A stretch of 31,744 bases of DNA. It comes from Bacteroides fragilis. Lineage in GTDB: Bacteria; Bacillota; Clostridia; Lachnospirales; Lachnospiraceae. Every line of letters begins with the position of its first letter. The first letter of the stretch is position 1. Below are positions 22,782 through 31,235 of this stretch, one piece after another. The stretch covers positions 567,202 to 598,945 of the forward strand of contig JAMPFK010000001.1 in the NCBI GenBank assembly GCA_023664485.1. The letters are read 5' to 3'. Position numbers and translations under genes: made by a program. The notes under the pieces were generated by a model that searched no databases, had not been told where the DNA came from, and worked only from the letters and a program-made list of their open reading frames with translations.

Positions 22782-23603
22782 TTATTCCGCCAGGTACTGC
22801 AGTTCATAGGGGTATCCGTTCTTTTTGTTCCGGGCGGAGGAAGTGTCAGTCTCAATAATAGAATAAGAACTGCCTTTGAGTACTTCTTTCATTTCCGCCT
22901 GTACAGAGCCTGCCATATGGGTAGAGATTTTGCGGCAGATGTAGTTTCCGGCGGGAAGCGTGCGGATGGCCTCGCTTTCCGGCAGGACCTGCCCTTCTTC
23001 CGTATGAACGAGCAGGAACATATGGCGTACGAGAGCGCCGTCACGGTATTCGTACAGGATGCCGGAGGGATAGGAAACGTTGATGCCTGCCTGTTGTGCG
23101 GTGACGAAGAGCTTCAGAATATGCTGTCCGTAATATTTGGGAGTATCGAACTCCTCTAATGGTACAGTCAGTATTGTGCGTGCGCCGAGGGTATTTTGAT
23201 AGAAACCGTCCGGCAGCAGCAGGCCGGCCTTGCTTTCCGGTATTTTGGCCATACCGCTTTCAGAGATGGAAAGCCGCCGCAGTGTTTCCTGTAACGCTTC
23301 CAGACATTGGTGAATTTCCATGATCTTTTCTTCGGCAAGGATTTTGCCGTCATAGAGCAGTTTCTGCAGATTGATGGAGTCGTTTTCCACATAACGGTTC
23401 AGATCTTTTAAGGGAATCCCCAGTTTGATACAAAGTGTTATGGCGTCCAGCAGATAGAGCTGTTCTTCCGTATAATAGCGGTAATTGGTTTCGGTATTGA
23501 TAAACGCGGGCTTCAGGATGCCGATCCGGTCATAATACCGCAGAGATTTGATGCTGACATTTTTCAGCCTGGAAACTTTGCCGATGGATAAGTATGGTTT
23601 CAT
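22782..23603 (-). CDS. MerR-family transcriptional regulator with a GyrI-like effector domain
   Basis: A 273-residue regulator. The ATG at 23603 is supported by AAAGGAG nine bases upstream. The longer frame to 23669 lacks a site. The winged helix (residues 1-70) reads YLSIGKVSRLKNVSIKSLRY, then NYRYYTEEQLYLLDAI. A dimerisation helix spans about 75-115. The C-terminal 150 residues look like a BmrR/GyrI-type ligand domain (YYGQHILKLFVTAQQAGI, then AGNYICRKIS). Such proteins activate efflux or resistance genes in response to drugs. No obvious target gene adjoins. It is convergent with the radical SAM gene, stops 11 bp apart. Confidence 0.9.
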   Translation of the reverse strand: MKPYLSIGKVSRLKNVSIKSLRYYDRIGILKPAFINTETNYRYYTEEQLYLLDAITLCIKLGIPLKDLNRYVENDSINLQKLLYDGKILAEEKIMEIHQCLEALQETLRRLSISESGMAKIPESKAGLLLPDGFYQNTLGARTILTVPLEEFDTPKYYGQHILKLFVTAQQAGINVSYPSGILYEYRDGALVRHMFLLVHTEEGQVLPESEAIRTLPAGNYICRKISTHMAGSVQAEMKEVLKGSSYSIIETDTSSARNKKNGYPYELQYLAE

Positions 23604-23654
23604 AGCAGGGCTCCTTTGTGATTTCCCGTCAAAGACGGCAATGGTCTTAAAACT

Positions 23655-23669
23655 ATGACCTAATGTCAT
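23655..23669. promoter_or_regulatory. Dyad ATGAC-N5-GTCAT upstream of the MerR gene
   Basis: A perfect dyad (ATGAC-CTAAT-GTCAT) 52 bp upstream of the regulator start, with another ATGACAT at about 23685. Likely an autoregulatory site. On the minus strand a TTGCGA and CATAGT pair lies just upstream as a weak promoter. Confidence 0.5.
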
Positions 23670-23771
23670 GGTTCCTGCTCTTACTATGACATATCTCTAC
23701 AGTTTTCGCAACATTTTTTTGGAAAAGAGGACATTCGCTGCAGGATGATACGCTGCCGCAGGGGCTTTGGT

Positions 23772-24671
23772 TCAAAGCCGGGCGTGCAGCGTTTCCGCGA
23801 GGAACCGTTCTTTGTATTCTCTGGGCGACATTCCGAATTCCTTTTTGAAGGAACGGAAAAAACTGGAATAATCCTTAAAACCGCACAGCAGGCAGGCTTC
23901 GCTGATATCGGGGCAGCTTAAGATCGCGTCGCGGCACAGGGAAAGCCTTTTTTTCGTGATATAACGATGAACGGACATTCCGAGCCTTTCTTTGAATACA
24001 TGGGCGATATGATATTTGCTGACATAGAACTGCCGGGCCAGACCGTCCAGGGAGAGCTCTTCGTCGAGATGCGTCTCAATATATTGAAGCAGGTGTTCAT
24101 ATAATCCCTGCGCCTCTTCCGCAATGTGCGGATGCGCGGCCTCGTAGGCGCTCCGGTTCAGGTGAAGCAGCAGATCCTGCACGCAGAGAGAGATCTGCGC
24201 AGTTCTGCCGAACCGTTCGGAGTGAATCTCTTCGATCAGGCGGAAAATTTTAGCCTGCAGGGCATGAAAAGCGATCATGTCGTAACAGGAGATGTAGCGT
24301 CCGTCCGCCAGAGCTTTTTTCATCAGATAAGTGTAATCCCCGGAAACTTCCGCCAGCCTTCCATAAAAGGATTCGCTGATCCAGAAAACGAAGCGGCGGT
24401 AGGGGATGTCCATATTGCGGATGACGGCCTGATGAGAAACGCCCGGCGGAATCAGTACCATATTCCCGGTTTTCAGCGGGTATTCTGTGCCGTCGATGCG
24501 AATGGAGACATTCCCTTCCAGAAAAAAGTAAAACTCATAATAGTCGTGCGCGTGTTCTTTTACCTGACAGCGCAGACGGTCGTGCTGGAAGTCGTTGTAA
24601 TAATAAATTTCAAAATCTTTTGACAGCATATACTGCCGTGTGCTGAAAGCGGTCTGCAGATTCTTTTTCAT
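23772..24671 (-). CDS. AraC-family transcriptional regulator
   Basis: A 299-residue regulator. The start at 24671 has AAAGGGGG six bases upstream. The track upstream of it is the divergent promoter region. The N-terminal cupin (residues 25-95) contains HAHDYYEFYFFLEG and NMVLIPPGVSHQA, a sugar-sensing fold. The C-terminal double helix-turn-helix (about 195-295) contains LSLDGLARQFYVSKYHIAHV and GFKDYSSFFRSFKKEFGMSP. It is transcribed away from uxuA, 157 bp apart, so uronate genes are the likely target (inference). Confidence 0.93.
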   Translation of the reverse strand: MKKNLQTAFSTRQYMLSKDFEIYYYNDFQHDRLRCQVKEHAHDYYEFYFFLEGNVSIRIDGTEYPLKTGNMVLIPPGVSHQAVIRNMDIPYRRFVFWISESFYGRLAEVSGDYTYLMKKALADGRYISCYDMIAFHALQAKIFRLIEEIHSERFGRTAQISLCVQDLLLHLNRSAYEAAHPHIAEEAQGLYEHLLQYIETHLDEELSLDGLARQFYVSKYHIAHVFKERLGMSVHRYITKKRLSLCRDAILSCPDISEACLLCGFKDYSSFFRSFKKEFGMSPREYKERFLAETLHARL

Positions 24672-24738
24672 AAAAACCCCCTTTTTCTTATGTCGTTTAC
24701 TATAGTTTAACAGCGGACCGCAACTTTTGCAATGTAAA

Positions 24739-24782
24739 TGGCAATTATGCCAATTTGTTTTACGGACAGGAAAGTGTATAAT
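24739..24782 (+). promoter_or_regulatory. uxuA promoter and dyad TGGCA-N4-TGCCA
   Basis: The -35 TTGTTT (24755-24760) and the perfect -10 TATAAT (24777-24782) are 16 bp apart, with the uxuA start 46 bp further. The perfect dyad TGGCA-ATTA-TGCCA (24739-24752) sits just upstream of the -35, where an AraC-type activator would bind. Confidence 0.6.
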
Positions 24783-24828
24783 AAAAGCATCAGAAAACAA
24801 GGTATTTCGGAAAGTGAGGAACAAATGT

Positions 24829-25896
24829 ATGGAAATGACATTGAGGTGGTACGGAACGGGATTCGATACGGTCACATTGAAGCAGATCCGGCAGATTCCG
24901 GGAGTAACGGGCGTAATCTCGACGCTGTATGATACCGCGCCCGGCGAGGTGTGGAGCCAGGAACGCATTCATGCGCTGAAAGAGGAAATCGAGGCGGCGG
25001 GCCTCAGGCTTTCCGGCATTGAGAGCGTCAATATCCACGATGCGATCAAGACCGGCGTGCCCGAACGGGAGCAGTATATTGCAAATTATATCGAAACGCT
25101 GGAAAATCTCGGTAAAGAAGATATCCATATGGTGTGCTATAATTTCATGCCGGTGTTCGACTGGACAAGAACGGAGCTCGCGCGCGTGCGGGAGGACGGT
25201 TCGACGGTGCTTGCCTATACGCAGGAGGCGGTAGATGCCATTGACCCGGAGAAAATGTTCGAGTCGATCGCGGGCGATATGAACGGTACGGTCATGCCGG
25301 GCTGGGAGCCGGAGCGCATGGCTCATGTAAAAGAACTGTTCGAGATGTATAAGGATGTGGATGATGAGAAATTATTTGCGAATCTGAAATATTTTCTGGA
25401 AAAGATCATGCCGGTATGCGATAAATATGATATCAATATGGCGATTCATCCGGATGATCCGGCATGGAGCGTATTCGGGCTTCCGCGCATCATCATCAAT
25501 AAAGAGAATATTCTGCGCATGATGAAGATGGTTGATAACCCGCATAACGGCGTGACGTTCTGCTCCGGTTCTTACGGGACTAATCTCAACAATGACCTTC
25601 CCGATATGATCCGTTCTCTCAAAGGGAGGATCCATTTCGCACATGTGCGCAACCTGAAATTCATTACGCCCACCAATTTTGAGGAGGCGGCGCATCTTTC
25701 CAGCGACGGAACCTTTGATATGTACGAGATCATGAAAGCGCTGTACGATATCGGCTTTACGGGGCCCATCCGGCCGGATCACGGACGCATGATCTGGGAT
25801 GAAGTCGCGATGCCGGGCTATGGACTGTATGACAGGGCGCTTGGGGCGACATATTTGAATGGGCTGTGGGAAGCCATTTCGAAGCAGGACCGCTAA
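24829..25896 (+). CDS. uxuA: Mannonate dehydratase
   Basis: A 355-residue enzyme that dehydrates D-mannonate to 2-keto-3-deoxygluconate, the shared step of glucuronate breakdown. The start at 24829 (MEMTLRWYGTG) has GTGAGGA nine bases upstream and gives the family's normal length and N-terminus. Metal- and substrate-binding features are visible: AIHPDDPAW near 215, TFCSGSYGTN near 245, FAHVRN near 270 and PDHGRMIWDE near 320. The next gene encodes the enzyme for the preceding step (fructuronate to mannonate). The stop codon lies inside a strong hairpin. Confidence 0.97.
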   Translation: MEMTLRWYGTGFDTVTLKQIRQIPGVTGVISTLYDTAPGEVWSQERIHALKEEIEAAGLRLSGIESVNIHDAIKTGVPEREQYIANYIETLENLGKEDIHMVCYNFMPVFDWTRTELARVREDGSTVLAYTQEAVDAIDPEKMFESIAGDMNGTVMPGWEPERMAHVKELFEMYKDVDDEKLFANLKYFLEKIMPVCDKYDINMAIHPDDPAWSVFGLPRIIINKENILRMMKMVDNPHNGVTFCSGSYGTNLNNDLPDMIRSLKGRIHFAHVRNLKFITPTNFEEAAHLSSDGTFDMYEIMKALYDIGFTGPIRPDHGRMIWDEVAMPGYGLYDRALGATYLNGLWEAISKQDR

Positions 25897-26010
25897 GCGG
25901 ATCTGCTTCGAAAGAAAGAATGCTCTGAAAAGCGGGCGTTCTTCCAGTTGAATCGGGAAGCCGTTTTGCGAGTCTTCTTTGAGAGAAAGAACGCCAAAGA
26001 GCGGCGTTCT
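25881..26010 (+). repeat. Three successive hairpins between uxuA and uxuB
   Basis: Hairpin A has arms GAAGCAG (25881-25887) and CTGCTTC (25903-25909) with an inner CCGCT/AGCGG, and includes the uxuA stop. Hairpin B (about 25918-25942) is imperfect. Hairpin C is AGAACGCC (25988-25995) with GGCGTTCT (26003-26010). B and C look like degenerate duplicates, each beginning AGAAAGAA and ending GTTCTTCC. Confidence 0.7.
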
Positions 26011-26051
26011 TCCCGGAATGTCAAATAGAGTAGAAAGGAATGGCCAGTGTC

Positions 26052-27668
26052 ATGAAATTAAATAAAGAGGGATTGGAAAACAGAAAACAGTGGGAAGCGG
26101 CGGGATATGAGCTTCCGCAGTTCGACAGGGAAGCGGTGACGGCGGCCACAAAGGAAGCGCCGTTCTGGATCCACTTCGGCGCGGGAAATATTTTCCGCGC
26201 ATTTCAGGCGAACGTTGTACAGCGGCTTTTGAATACGGGAGAGCTGGACAGAGGCCTCGTGGTGGCGGAGGGCTTCGATTATGAAATCGTGGAAAAAATG
26301 AACCGCCCGCACGATGATTACACGATCCTCGTTACGCTGAAAGCCGATGGAAACGTGGAAAAGACGGTCATTGGAAGCGTTGTGGAGTCCTGTATTCTGG
26401 ATTCGGAGAACGAACGGGAATATGGGAGACTGAAAGAAATCTTCCGCAGGGATTCCCTGCAGATGGTGACGTTTACCATTACGGAGAAAGGCTACAGCCT
26501 CGTAAATGGCAAGGGGGAAACGCTTCCCGCGGTGGAGGCGGATTTTGCGGCGGGCCCCGATAAGCCGGCGAGCTATATTGGGAAAGTGGCTTCCCTTTTG
26601 TATACCCGTTATCTCGACGGAGAAAAGCCGGTGGCGATGGTGAGCATGGATAACTGTTCTCACAACGGCGATAAGCTGTATGCGGCCATCAGCGCGTTCG
26701 CGGAGAAATGGACAAAGAACGGCAAGGCGGAAGCGGGATTTCTAACGTATATTAATAACAGGGAAAAGGTGACTTTCCCGTGGACGATGATCGATAAGAT
26801 CACGCCGAGACCGGACGCTTCCGTAGAAGAAATCCTGAAAAAAGACGGCGTAGAAGAGCTGGAGCCCGTTATTACTTCCAGGAATACTTACGTTGCGCCT
26901 TTTGTCAATGCGGAAGAATGCGAATATCTGGTCATCGAGGATGCGTTCCCGAACGGACGCCCCCAGTTGGAAAAAGCGGGCCTGATGTTTACGGAGCGGG
27001 AAACGGTCGATAAGGTGGAGCGGATGAAGGTATGCACCTGCCTGAACCCGCTGCATACGACGCTCGCGGTCTATGGATGCCTGCTCGGTTATAAGAAGAT
27101 TTCCGAGGAGATGAAGGATGCGGAGCTCACGAAAATGATCGAGACGATCGGTCTGGTGGAAGGACTTCCGGTCGTTGTGAATCCGGGCGTGCTGGATCCT
27201 GAGGAATTTATCGATACAGTGTTGAAAGTCCGCTTTCCGAATCCTTTTATGCCTGACACGCCGCAGAGAATTGCGACCGACACGTCCCAGAAGCTGGCGA
27301 TTCGTTTCGGAGAGACGGTCAAGGCATATCAGGCTTCCGATAAGCTGGATACGGCCGATCTGAAACTGATACCGCTCGTATTTGCGGGATGGCTCCGGTA
27401 TCTGACAGGAATCGATGACAATGGGAACAGCTTTCCATTGAGCCCCGATCCGCTGCTCGATACGGTCTGCCCGTATGTTGCGGATTTTAAGCTGGGTGAG
27501 GAATGCGATGTGGAGGAAAAGGTAAAGCCGATTCTTGAGAACGAAAAGATTTTCGGTATCAATCTGTATGAGGCCGGTATGGCGGACGCGGTGTGCGGCT
27601 ATCTGAAAGAGATGCTGGCAGGACCGGGAGCCGTACGGGCTGCCCTGAAAAAATATGTGACGGCCTGA
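26052..27668 (+). CDS. uxuB: Fructuronate reductase (mannonate oxidoreductase)
   Basis: A 538-residue NAD-dependent enzyme of the long-chain mannitol dehydrogenase family, reducing D-fructuronate to D-mannonate, the substrate of UxuA. The nucleotide-binding loop is WIHFGAGNIFRAF (residues 39-51). VSMDNCSHNGDKL (about 198-210) and PWTMIDKITPRPD (about 238-250, with the catalytic Lys) follow. The C-terminal domain has NPLHTTLAVYGCLLGY (about 335-350). The start at 26052 (MKLNKEGLENR) matches the family N-terminus. ATG 26040 lies only two bases after AAAGG. Tagaturonate reductase is the alternative, but neighbouring uxuA favours fructuronate. No isomerase (uxaC) is in the window. Confidence 0.92.
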   Translation: MKLNKEGLENRKQWEAAGYELPQFDREAVTAATKEAPFWIHFGAGNIFRAFQANVVQRLLNTGELDRGLVVAEGFDYEIVEKMNRPHDDYTILVTLKADGNVEKTVIGSVVESCILDSENEREYGRLKEIFRRDSLQMVTFTITEKGYSLVNGKGETLPAVEADFAAGPDKPASYIGKVASLLYTRYLDGEKPVAMVSMDNCSHNGDKLYAAISAFAEKWTKNGKAEAGFLTYINNREKVTFPWTMIDKITPRPDASVEEILKKDGVEELEPVITSRNTYVAPFVNAEECEYLVIEDAFPNGRPQLEKAGLMFTERETVDKVERMKVCTCLNPLHTTLAVYGCLLGYKKISEEMKDAELTKMIETIGLVEGLPVVVNPGVLDPEEFIDTVLKVRFPNPFMPDTPQRIATDTSQKLAIRFGETVKAYQASDKLDTADLKLIPLVFAGWLRYLTGIDDNGNSFPLSPDPLLDTVCPYVADFKLGEECDVEEKVKPILENEKIFGINLYEAGMADAVCGYLKEMLAGPGAVRAALKKYVTA

Positions 27669-27722
27669 GAATATCCGCGGCATCATTGGATTTGCCGGAA
27701 GGCAATATATTAAAAATAAGAC

Positions 27723-27791
27723 AGCAGAGGCGAAAGCCTCTGCTTTGGGCGTTTATAGATTGAAAAATAAGCTTGATAGCTTATTTTTCAA
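27723..27791 (+). terminator. Tandem hairpins ending the uxu operon
   Basis: Stem 1 is AGCAGAGGC-GAAA-GCCTCTGCT (27723-27744) followed by TTGGGCGTTT. Stem 2 is a perfect 14-bp stem, 27760-27773 with 27778-27791 and loop TGAT, its arms flanked by A/T runs. Together they are a credible terminator, the second one usable in both directions. Confidence 0.8.
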
Positions 27792-27853
27792 CCGGCTATT
27801 TGTTTTTGCTCAGAAATGGAGATTAAGATGTGTTGAAAAAGGAGTATGGGGAG

Positions 27854-28750
27854 ATGAAAATTCAAACGATCGATATTGTCGGGCTGGGAGCGCTCGGCGT
27901 TCTGTATGCGGACTTTTTTACCAAAAAGCTGGGGAAAGAGCGCGTGCGCGTACTGGCGGACAGGGACAGGATTGAACGGTACCTGACGGAGACGGTCACC
28001 TTTAACGGAGAGGTCTGCGATTTTAATTATCTCGATGCCGCAAAGGAGAGCCGTCCGGCGGAGCTCATCCTGTTTACGGTCAAATACGGTGCGCTGGAAC
28101 AGGCTATGGAGGAGGTAGCGCATTTAGTCGGCGAAGAGACGATTCTGCTTTCTGCGCTCAACGGCATTCGGAGCGAGGCGGATCTGGGAAGGAGATTCGG
28201 CAGGGAAAAGGTAGTGCATTGTATCGCGCAGAAGATGGCGGCGATGAAGGAAGGAAACGCGGCGGTCTGCAAGATTCCGGGAGAACTTGCGCTGGGCGTT
28301 ATCGATGGCGGAAAAGAAGAAAACCTGACTGCCGTGAAAACATTTTTTGACGAGACGGGCTTTGCCTGTTCCTGTCCTGCGGATATGCGCCATGCTATGT
28401 GGGGAAAGCTTCTCTGTAACGTGGGCGTGAACCAGACGCTCGCCCTCTGCGAAGGCACATACCGGTGCGTGCAGCAGGAGGGAGAGGCGCGGGAAATGAT
28501 GAAGGCGGCCATGCGTGAGACAATACAGGTGGCGAATGCGGAAGGCGTCGCTCTGACGGAGAAAGATCTGGAGGACTGGGTCGCGGTGATCGACGGACTG
28601 GATCCGGACGGAGAACCATCCATGCGGCAGGACAGCAAGGCGGGAAGAAAAACGGAGGTCGCGCTTTTTGCGGGGACGATCTGCGAGCTCGGAAAGAAAC
28701 ACGGCATTGCAACGCCGGTCAACGATGTCTTTATGAAAAAGATCCAATAG
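27854..28750 (+). CDS. Ketopantoate reductase family protein
   Basis: A 298-residue NADP-binding protein of the PanE/ApbA family. The N-terminus IDIVGLGALGVLYADFF carries the GxGxxG motif. The conserved Lys185 is in HAMWGKLLCNVGVNQTLAL. The C-terminal helical domain ends with PSMRQDSKAGRKTEV and HGIATPVNDV, the usual substrate-pocket residues. The start at 27854 is chosen for AAGGAG about ten bases upstream. A GTG at 27830 is possible. It follows the uxu terminator and is 17 bp before the PLP-enzyme gene, so the two form a unit. Whether it makes pantoate for coenzyme A or acts on another 2-keto acid cannot be read from the sequence. Confidence 0.85.
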   Translation: MKIQTIDIVGLGALGVLYADFFTKKLGKERVRVLADRDRIERYLTETVTFNGEVCDFNYLDAAKESRPAELILFTVKYGALEQAMEEVAHLVGEETILLSALNGIRSEADLGRRFGREKVVHCIAQKMAAMKEGNAAVCKIPGELALGVIDGGKEENLTAVKTFFDETGFACSCPADMRHAMWGKLLCNVGVNQTLALCEGTYRCVQQEGEAREMMKAAMRETIQVANAEGVALTEKDLEDWVAVIDGLDPDGEPSMRQDSKAGRKTEVALFAGTICELGKKHGIATPVNDVFMKKIQ

Positions 28751-28767
28751 GGGAGGTTTGCGGACAG

Positions 28768-29805
28768 ATGATTTATTTTAACTGCGATTATAATGAGGGG
28801 GCGCACGAGAAGATACTGGAACGTCTCGTGCAGACGAACAGAGAACAGACCGAAGGGTATGGATGCGACGAATATTGCAGGCAGGCGGAAAAGCTGATTC
28901 TGGAACAGTGCCAGGCGGAGGATGCGGCGGTGCATTTCCTGGTAGGCGGGACTCAGGCCAATGCGACCGTCATCGCGGCGGCGCTCAGGACGCATCAGGG
29001 TGTGCTTGCGGCACAGACGGCGCATATCCATGTACATGAGACGGGGGCGGTCGAGGCGGGCGGCCACAAAGTGCTCGCATTGCCGTCTGGAAATGGAAAG
29101 CTGACAGCGGCACAGGTGGAAGAGGCCTATCGGGCGCATATTATGGATGACAGCCATGAGCATATCGTACAGCCGAAGATGGTCTATATTTCCCAGCCGA
29201 CCGAGCTGGGTACTCTCTATTCACTGGCGGAGCTGGAAGCGCTTTCCGCCGTCTGCCGGAAGAATGAACTGTTCCTGTTCGCGGATGGCGCGCGGCTCGG
29301 CTATGGGCTTACCGCCTCGGATAATGATGTTACGCTGCAGGATCTGGCAAGGCTGTGCGATGTTTTTTATATCGGCGGTACGAAGGTCGGCGCCCTGTTC
29401 GGGGAAGCGGTCGTCATCACCAATCCGCTTTTGCAGAAAGATTTCCGCTATGTTATCAAACAGCAGGGCGGTATGCTGGCAAAGGGCAGGCTGTTAGGTA
29501 TTCAATTCATGACACTTTTCGAGAATAATTTATACAGGGAAATCGCGGGTTATGCGAATGGGCTGGCGGAGCGGATCAGAGAAACGCTTTATCAAAAGAA
29601 GATTCCTTTCCTCGTGGAGAGCCATACGAACCAGCTTTTCCCGATACTGCCGGATGTTGTTCTGGAGAAGCTTGCGCAGAAGTATTGTTATACTTATCAG
29701 CAGCGCATTGATGAAGCGCACAGCGCGGTGCGCTTCTGTACGAGCTGGGCAACGCAAAAAGCCGCGGTCGATGAGCTCTGCGGCGATTTGATGGAACTAT
29801 TGTAA
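28768..29805 (+). CDS. Low-specificity L-threonine aldolase / beta-eliminating lyase family
   Basis: A 345-residue fold-type I PLP enzyme. Characteristic pieces: FNCDYNEGAHEKILERL, VGGTQANATVIAAALR near 55-70, and HIHVHETGAVEAGGHKV near 88-104. LFADGARLGYG (Asp near 172 contacts the PLP ring) and IGGTKVGALFGE with the Schiff-base Lys206 follow. The family cleaves L-allo-threonine and L-threonine to glycine and acetaldehyde. Close relatives may prefer other beta-hydroxy amino acids. Starts after GGGGAGG. Co-directional with the ketopantoate-reductase-like gene. Convergent with the HD-domain gene, stops only 5 bp apart. Confidence 0.9.
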   Translation: MIYFNCDYNEGAHEKILERLVQTNREQTEGYGCDEYCRQAEKLILEQCQAEDAAVHFLVGGTQANATVIAAALRTHQGVLAAQTAHIHVHETGAVEAGGHKVLALPSGNGKLTAAQVEEAYRAHIMDDSHEHIVQPKMVYISQPTELGTLYSLAELEALSAVCRKNELFLFADGARLGYGLTASDNDVTLQDLARLCDVFYIGGTKVGALFGEAVVITNPLLQKDFRYVIKQQGGMLAKGRLLGIQFMTLFENNLYREIAGYANGLAERIRETLYQKKIPFLVESHTNQLFPILPDVVLEKLAQKYCYTYQQRIDEAHSAVRFCTSWATQKAAVDELCGDLMELL

Positions 29806-29810
29806 GCGGT

Positions 29811-30305
29811 TCATTCGATGCCGAACATTTCTTTACAAATGTCTGTGCCTGTTTTGGTGCGAAAGACATTGCGGAGCATCGCTCTGACCGCGTCGTCGGG
29901 AGACCGGTCCTCATAGAGATTCACCAGAGCGTCCGCCTCCAGCAGGATGCGGTAATCCACGCCTTCGACCGGCTCATAAGTGTGGTGGTGGGCGACGAGA
30001 TAGCACACTCTGTCGATGACATCGGGAGCAATATGCAGATCGGACAGCATTTTTCTGGCGGGTGCAGGGCCTTCCTTTTCCTGTAATTTACCGTCGCAGC
30101 GTCCGTATTTTTCTTCGGAAGGGCGGATGCCGATATCGTGCACGAGGGCGGTGATCTCCAGCGTATACAGGGCGGCGTCGCCCAGGTTCTCGTTTTCGCC
30201 GATCATCTTTGCAAAGCTGTGTACTTTGAGAAAATGCTGAATGCGTTTCGGGTTTCCTTTTTCATAAGAAATCATGCGTCTTGTCAGTTGATAAAGCGTG
30301 TTCAT
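29811..30305 (-). CDS. HD-domain phosphohydrolase
   Basis: A 164-residue single-domain protein. The metal ligands of the HD superfamily are visible: His29 in FLKVHSFA, His56-Asp57 in TALVHDIG, and the HHH near 107-109. Asp in LLEADALVN closes the site. The start ATG has AAAGGAG about ten bases upstream. Such stand-alone proteins hydrolyse nucleotides or other phosphate esters, but the substrate is not predictable. Confidence 0.88.
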   Translation of the reverse strand: MNTLYQLTRRMISYEKGNPKRIQHFLKVHSFAKMIGENENLGDAALYTLEITALVHDIGIRPSEEKYGRCDGKLQEKEGPAPARKMLSDLHIAPDVIDRVCYLVAHHHTYEPVEGVDYRILLEADALVNLYEDRSPDDAVRAMLRNVFRTKTGTDICKEMFGIE

Positions 30306-30421
30306 CGGATTGCAGGCTCCTTTTTTTCTGTTTTTTTCATCATAGGACAGCGGAAACGGAAAGTCAAGACGGTTGTATTCCGCAGCCGGACGGTCTATAA
30401 TGGATGGGGGGGATAAATGAT

Positions 30422-31222
30422 ATGACGAAACGATATTCCATCAGCAGCGCTTTTTTAAAGCATACCGCCTGTTTGTCCATGTTCATCGACCATTTTTGTG
30501 CCGTTGTTTTGTGGGCCTGTTGGGAATGGCTCATAGTGAGCGGGGCCCCGGCGGGGACGACGGACGCGGCGGGGGAAATATACAGCCTTGGCCGGGCGGT
30601 GGGCCGGATAGCCTTTATTCTGTTCGCTTTTATGGCATCGGAAGGTTTTCAGTATACGCACAGCAGGAAAAAGTATCTGCTGAGGCTGCTTGCATTTGCC
30701 GTTATTTCCGAGATTCCTTTTGATCTGGCGATAGAGGGAGCCTTTTTTACGATGAAGGGACAGAATGTATACTGGACATTGTTTCTGGGAGTCGCAGCGC
30801 TGTGTCTTCTGGAAAAACTGCGCGGCCGCCCGCCGCTGCAGTTTCTGGGCGTGTTCCTGTGCTGTATCGCGGCGTTTCTGCTCCATACGGATTATATGTT
30901 CATGGGCGTCTGTCTGATCGTCGTATTCTATTTATGCAGAAAATCTTTCTGGCCGCGGTTCGCGGCGGCGTCTGTCGTCATTTATACCGGAACGGTTTTC
31001 AGCTATGTGGTGAATTATTGGGGAAGCGGTATAGGCTGGAGCGTCTATCTGCAGGCGAGTACACAGGAATTATACGGCCTGCTGGCGTTTGGCCTGATTT
31101 ATTTCTATAACGGGAAAAAGGGGAAGCAGCTGCCGAAGGCGTTTTATTACTGGTTTTATCCGCTGCATTTGCTGTTCCTGTACGGGATCAGGCTGTACCT
31201 GTTTCCTGCAGTAACCCCATAG
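30422..31222 (+). CDS. TraX-family membrane protein
   Basis: A 266-residue polytopic membrane protein. The start at 30422 (MTKRYSISSAFLKHTACLSM) follows GGGGGGGAT about nine bases upstream and is preferred over 30404. Family hallmarks: LKHTACLSMFIDHF, RIAFILFAFMASEGFQYTHS, and RLLAFAVISEIPFDLAIEG. The C-terminal FYYWFYPLHLLFLYGIRLYL follows. About eight membrane helices are present. TraX acetylates pilin in F-plasmid systems. The widespread Firmicutes relatives probably acylate surface molecules (established only by family resemblance). It lies 13 bp before the DUF2752 gene. Confidence 0.92.
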   Translation: MTKRYSISSAFLKHTACLSMFIDHFCAVVLWACWEWLIVSGAPAGTTDAAGEIYSLGRAVGRIAFILFAFMASEGFQYTHSRKKYLLRLLAFAVISEIPFDLAIEGAFFTMKGQNVYWTLFLGVAALCLLEKLRGRPPLQFLGVFLCCIAAFLLHTDYMFMGVCLIVVFYLCRKSFWPRFAAASVVIYTGTVFSYVVNYWGSGIGWSVYLQASTQELYGLLAFGLIYFYNGKKGKQLPKAFYYWFYPLHLLFLYGIRLYLFPAVTP

Positions 31223-31235
31223 GAGAGGAAAGTTC

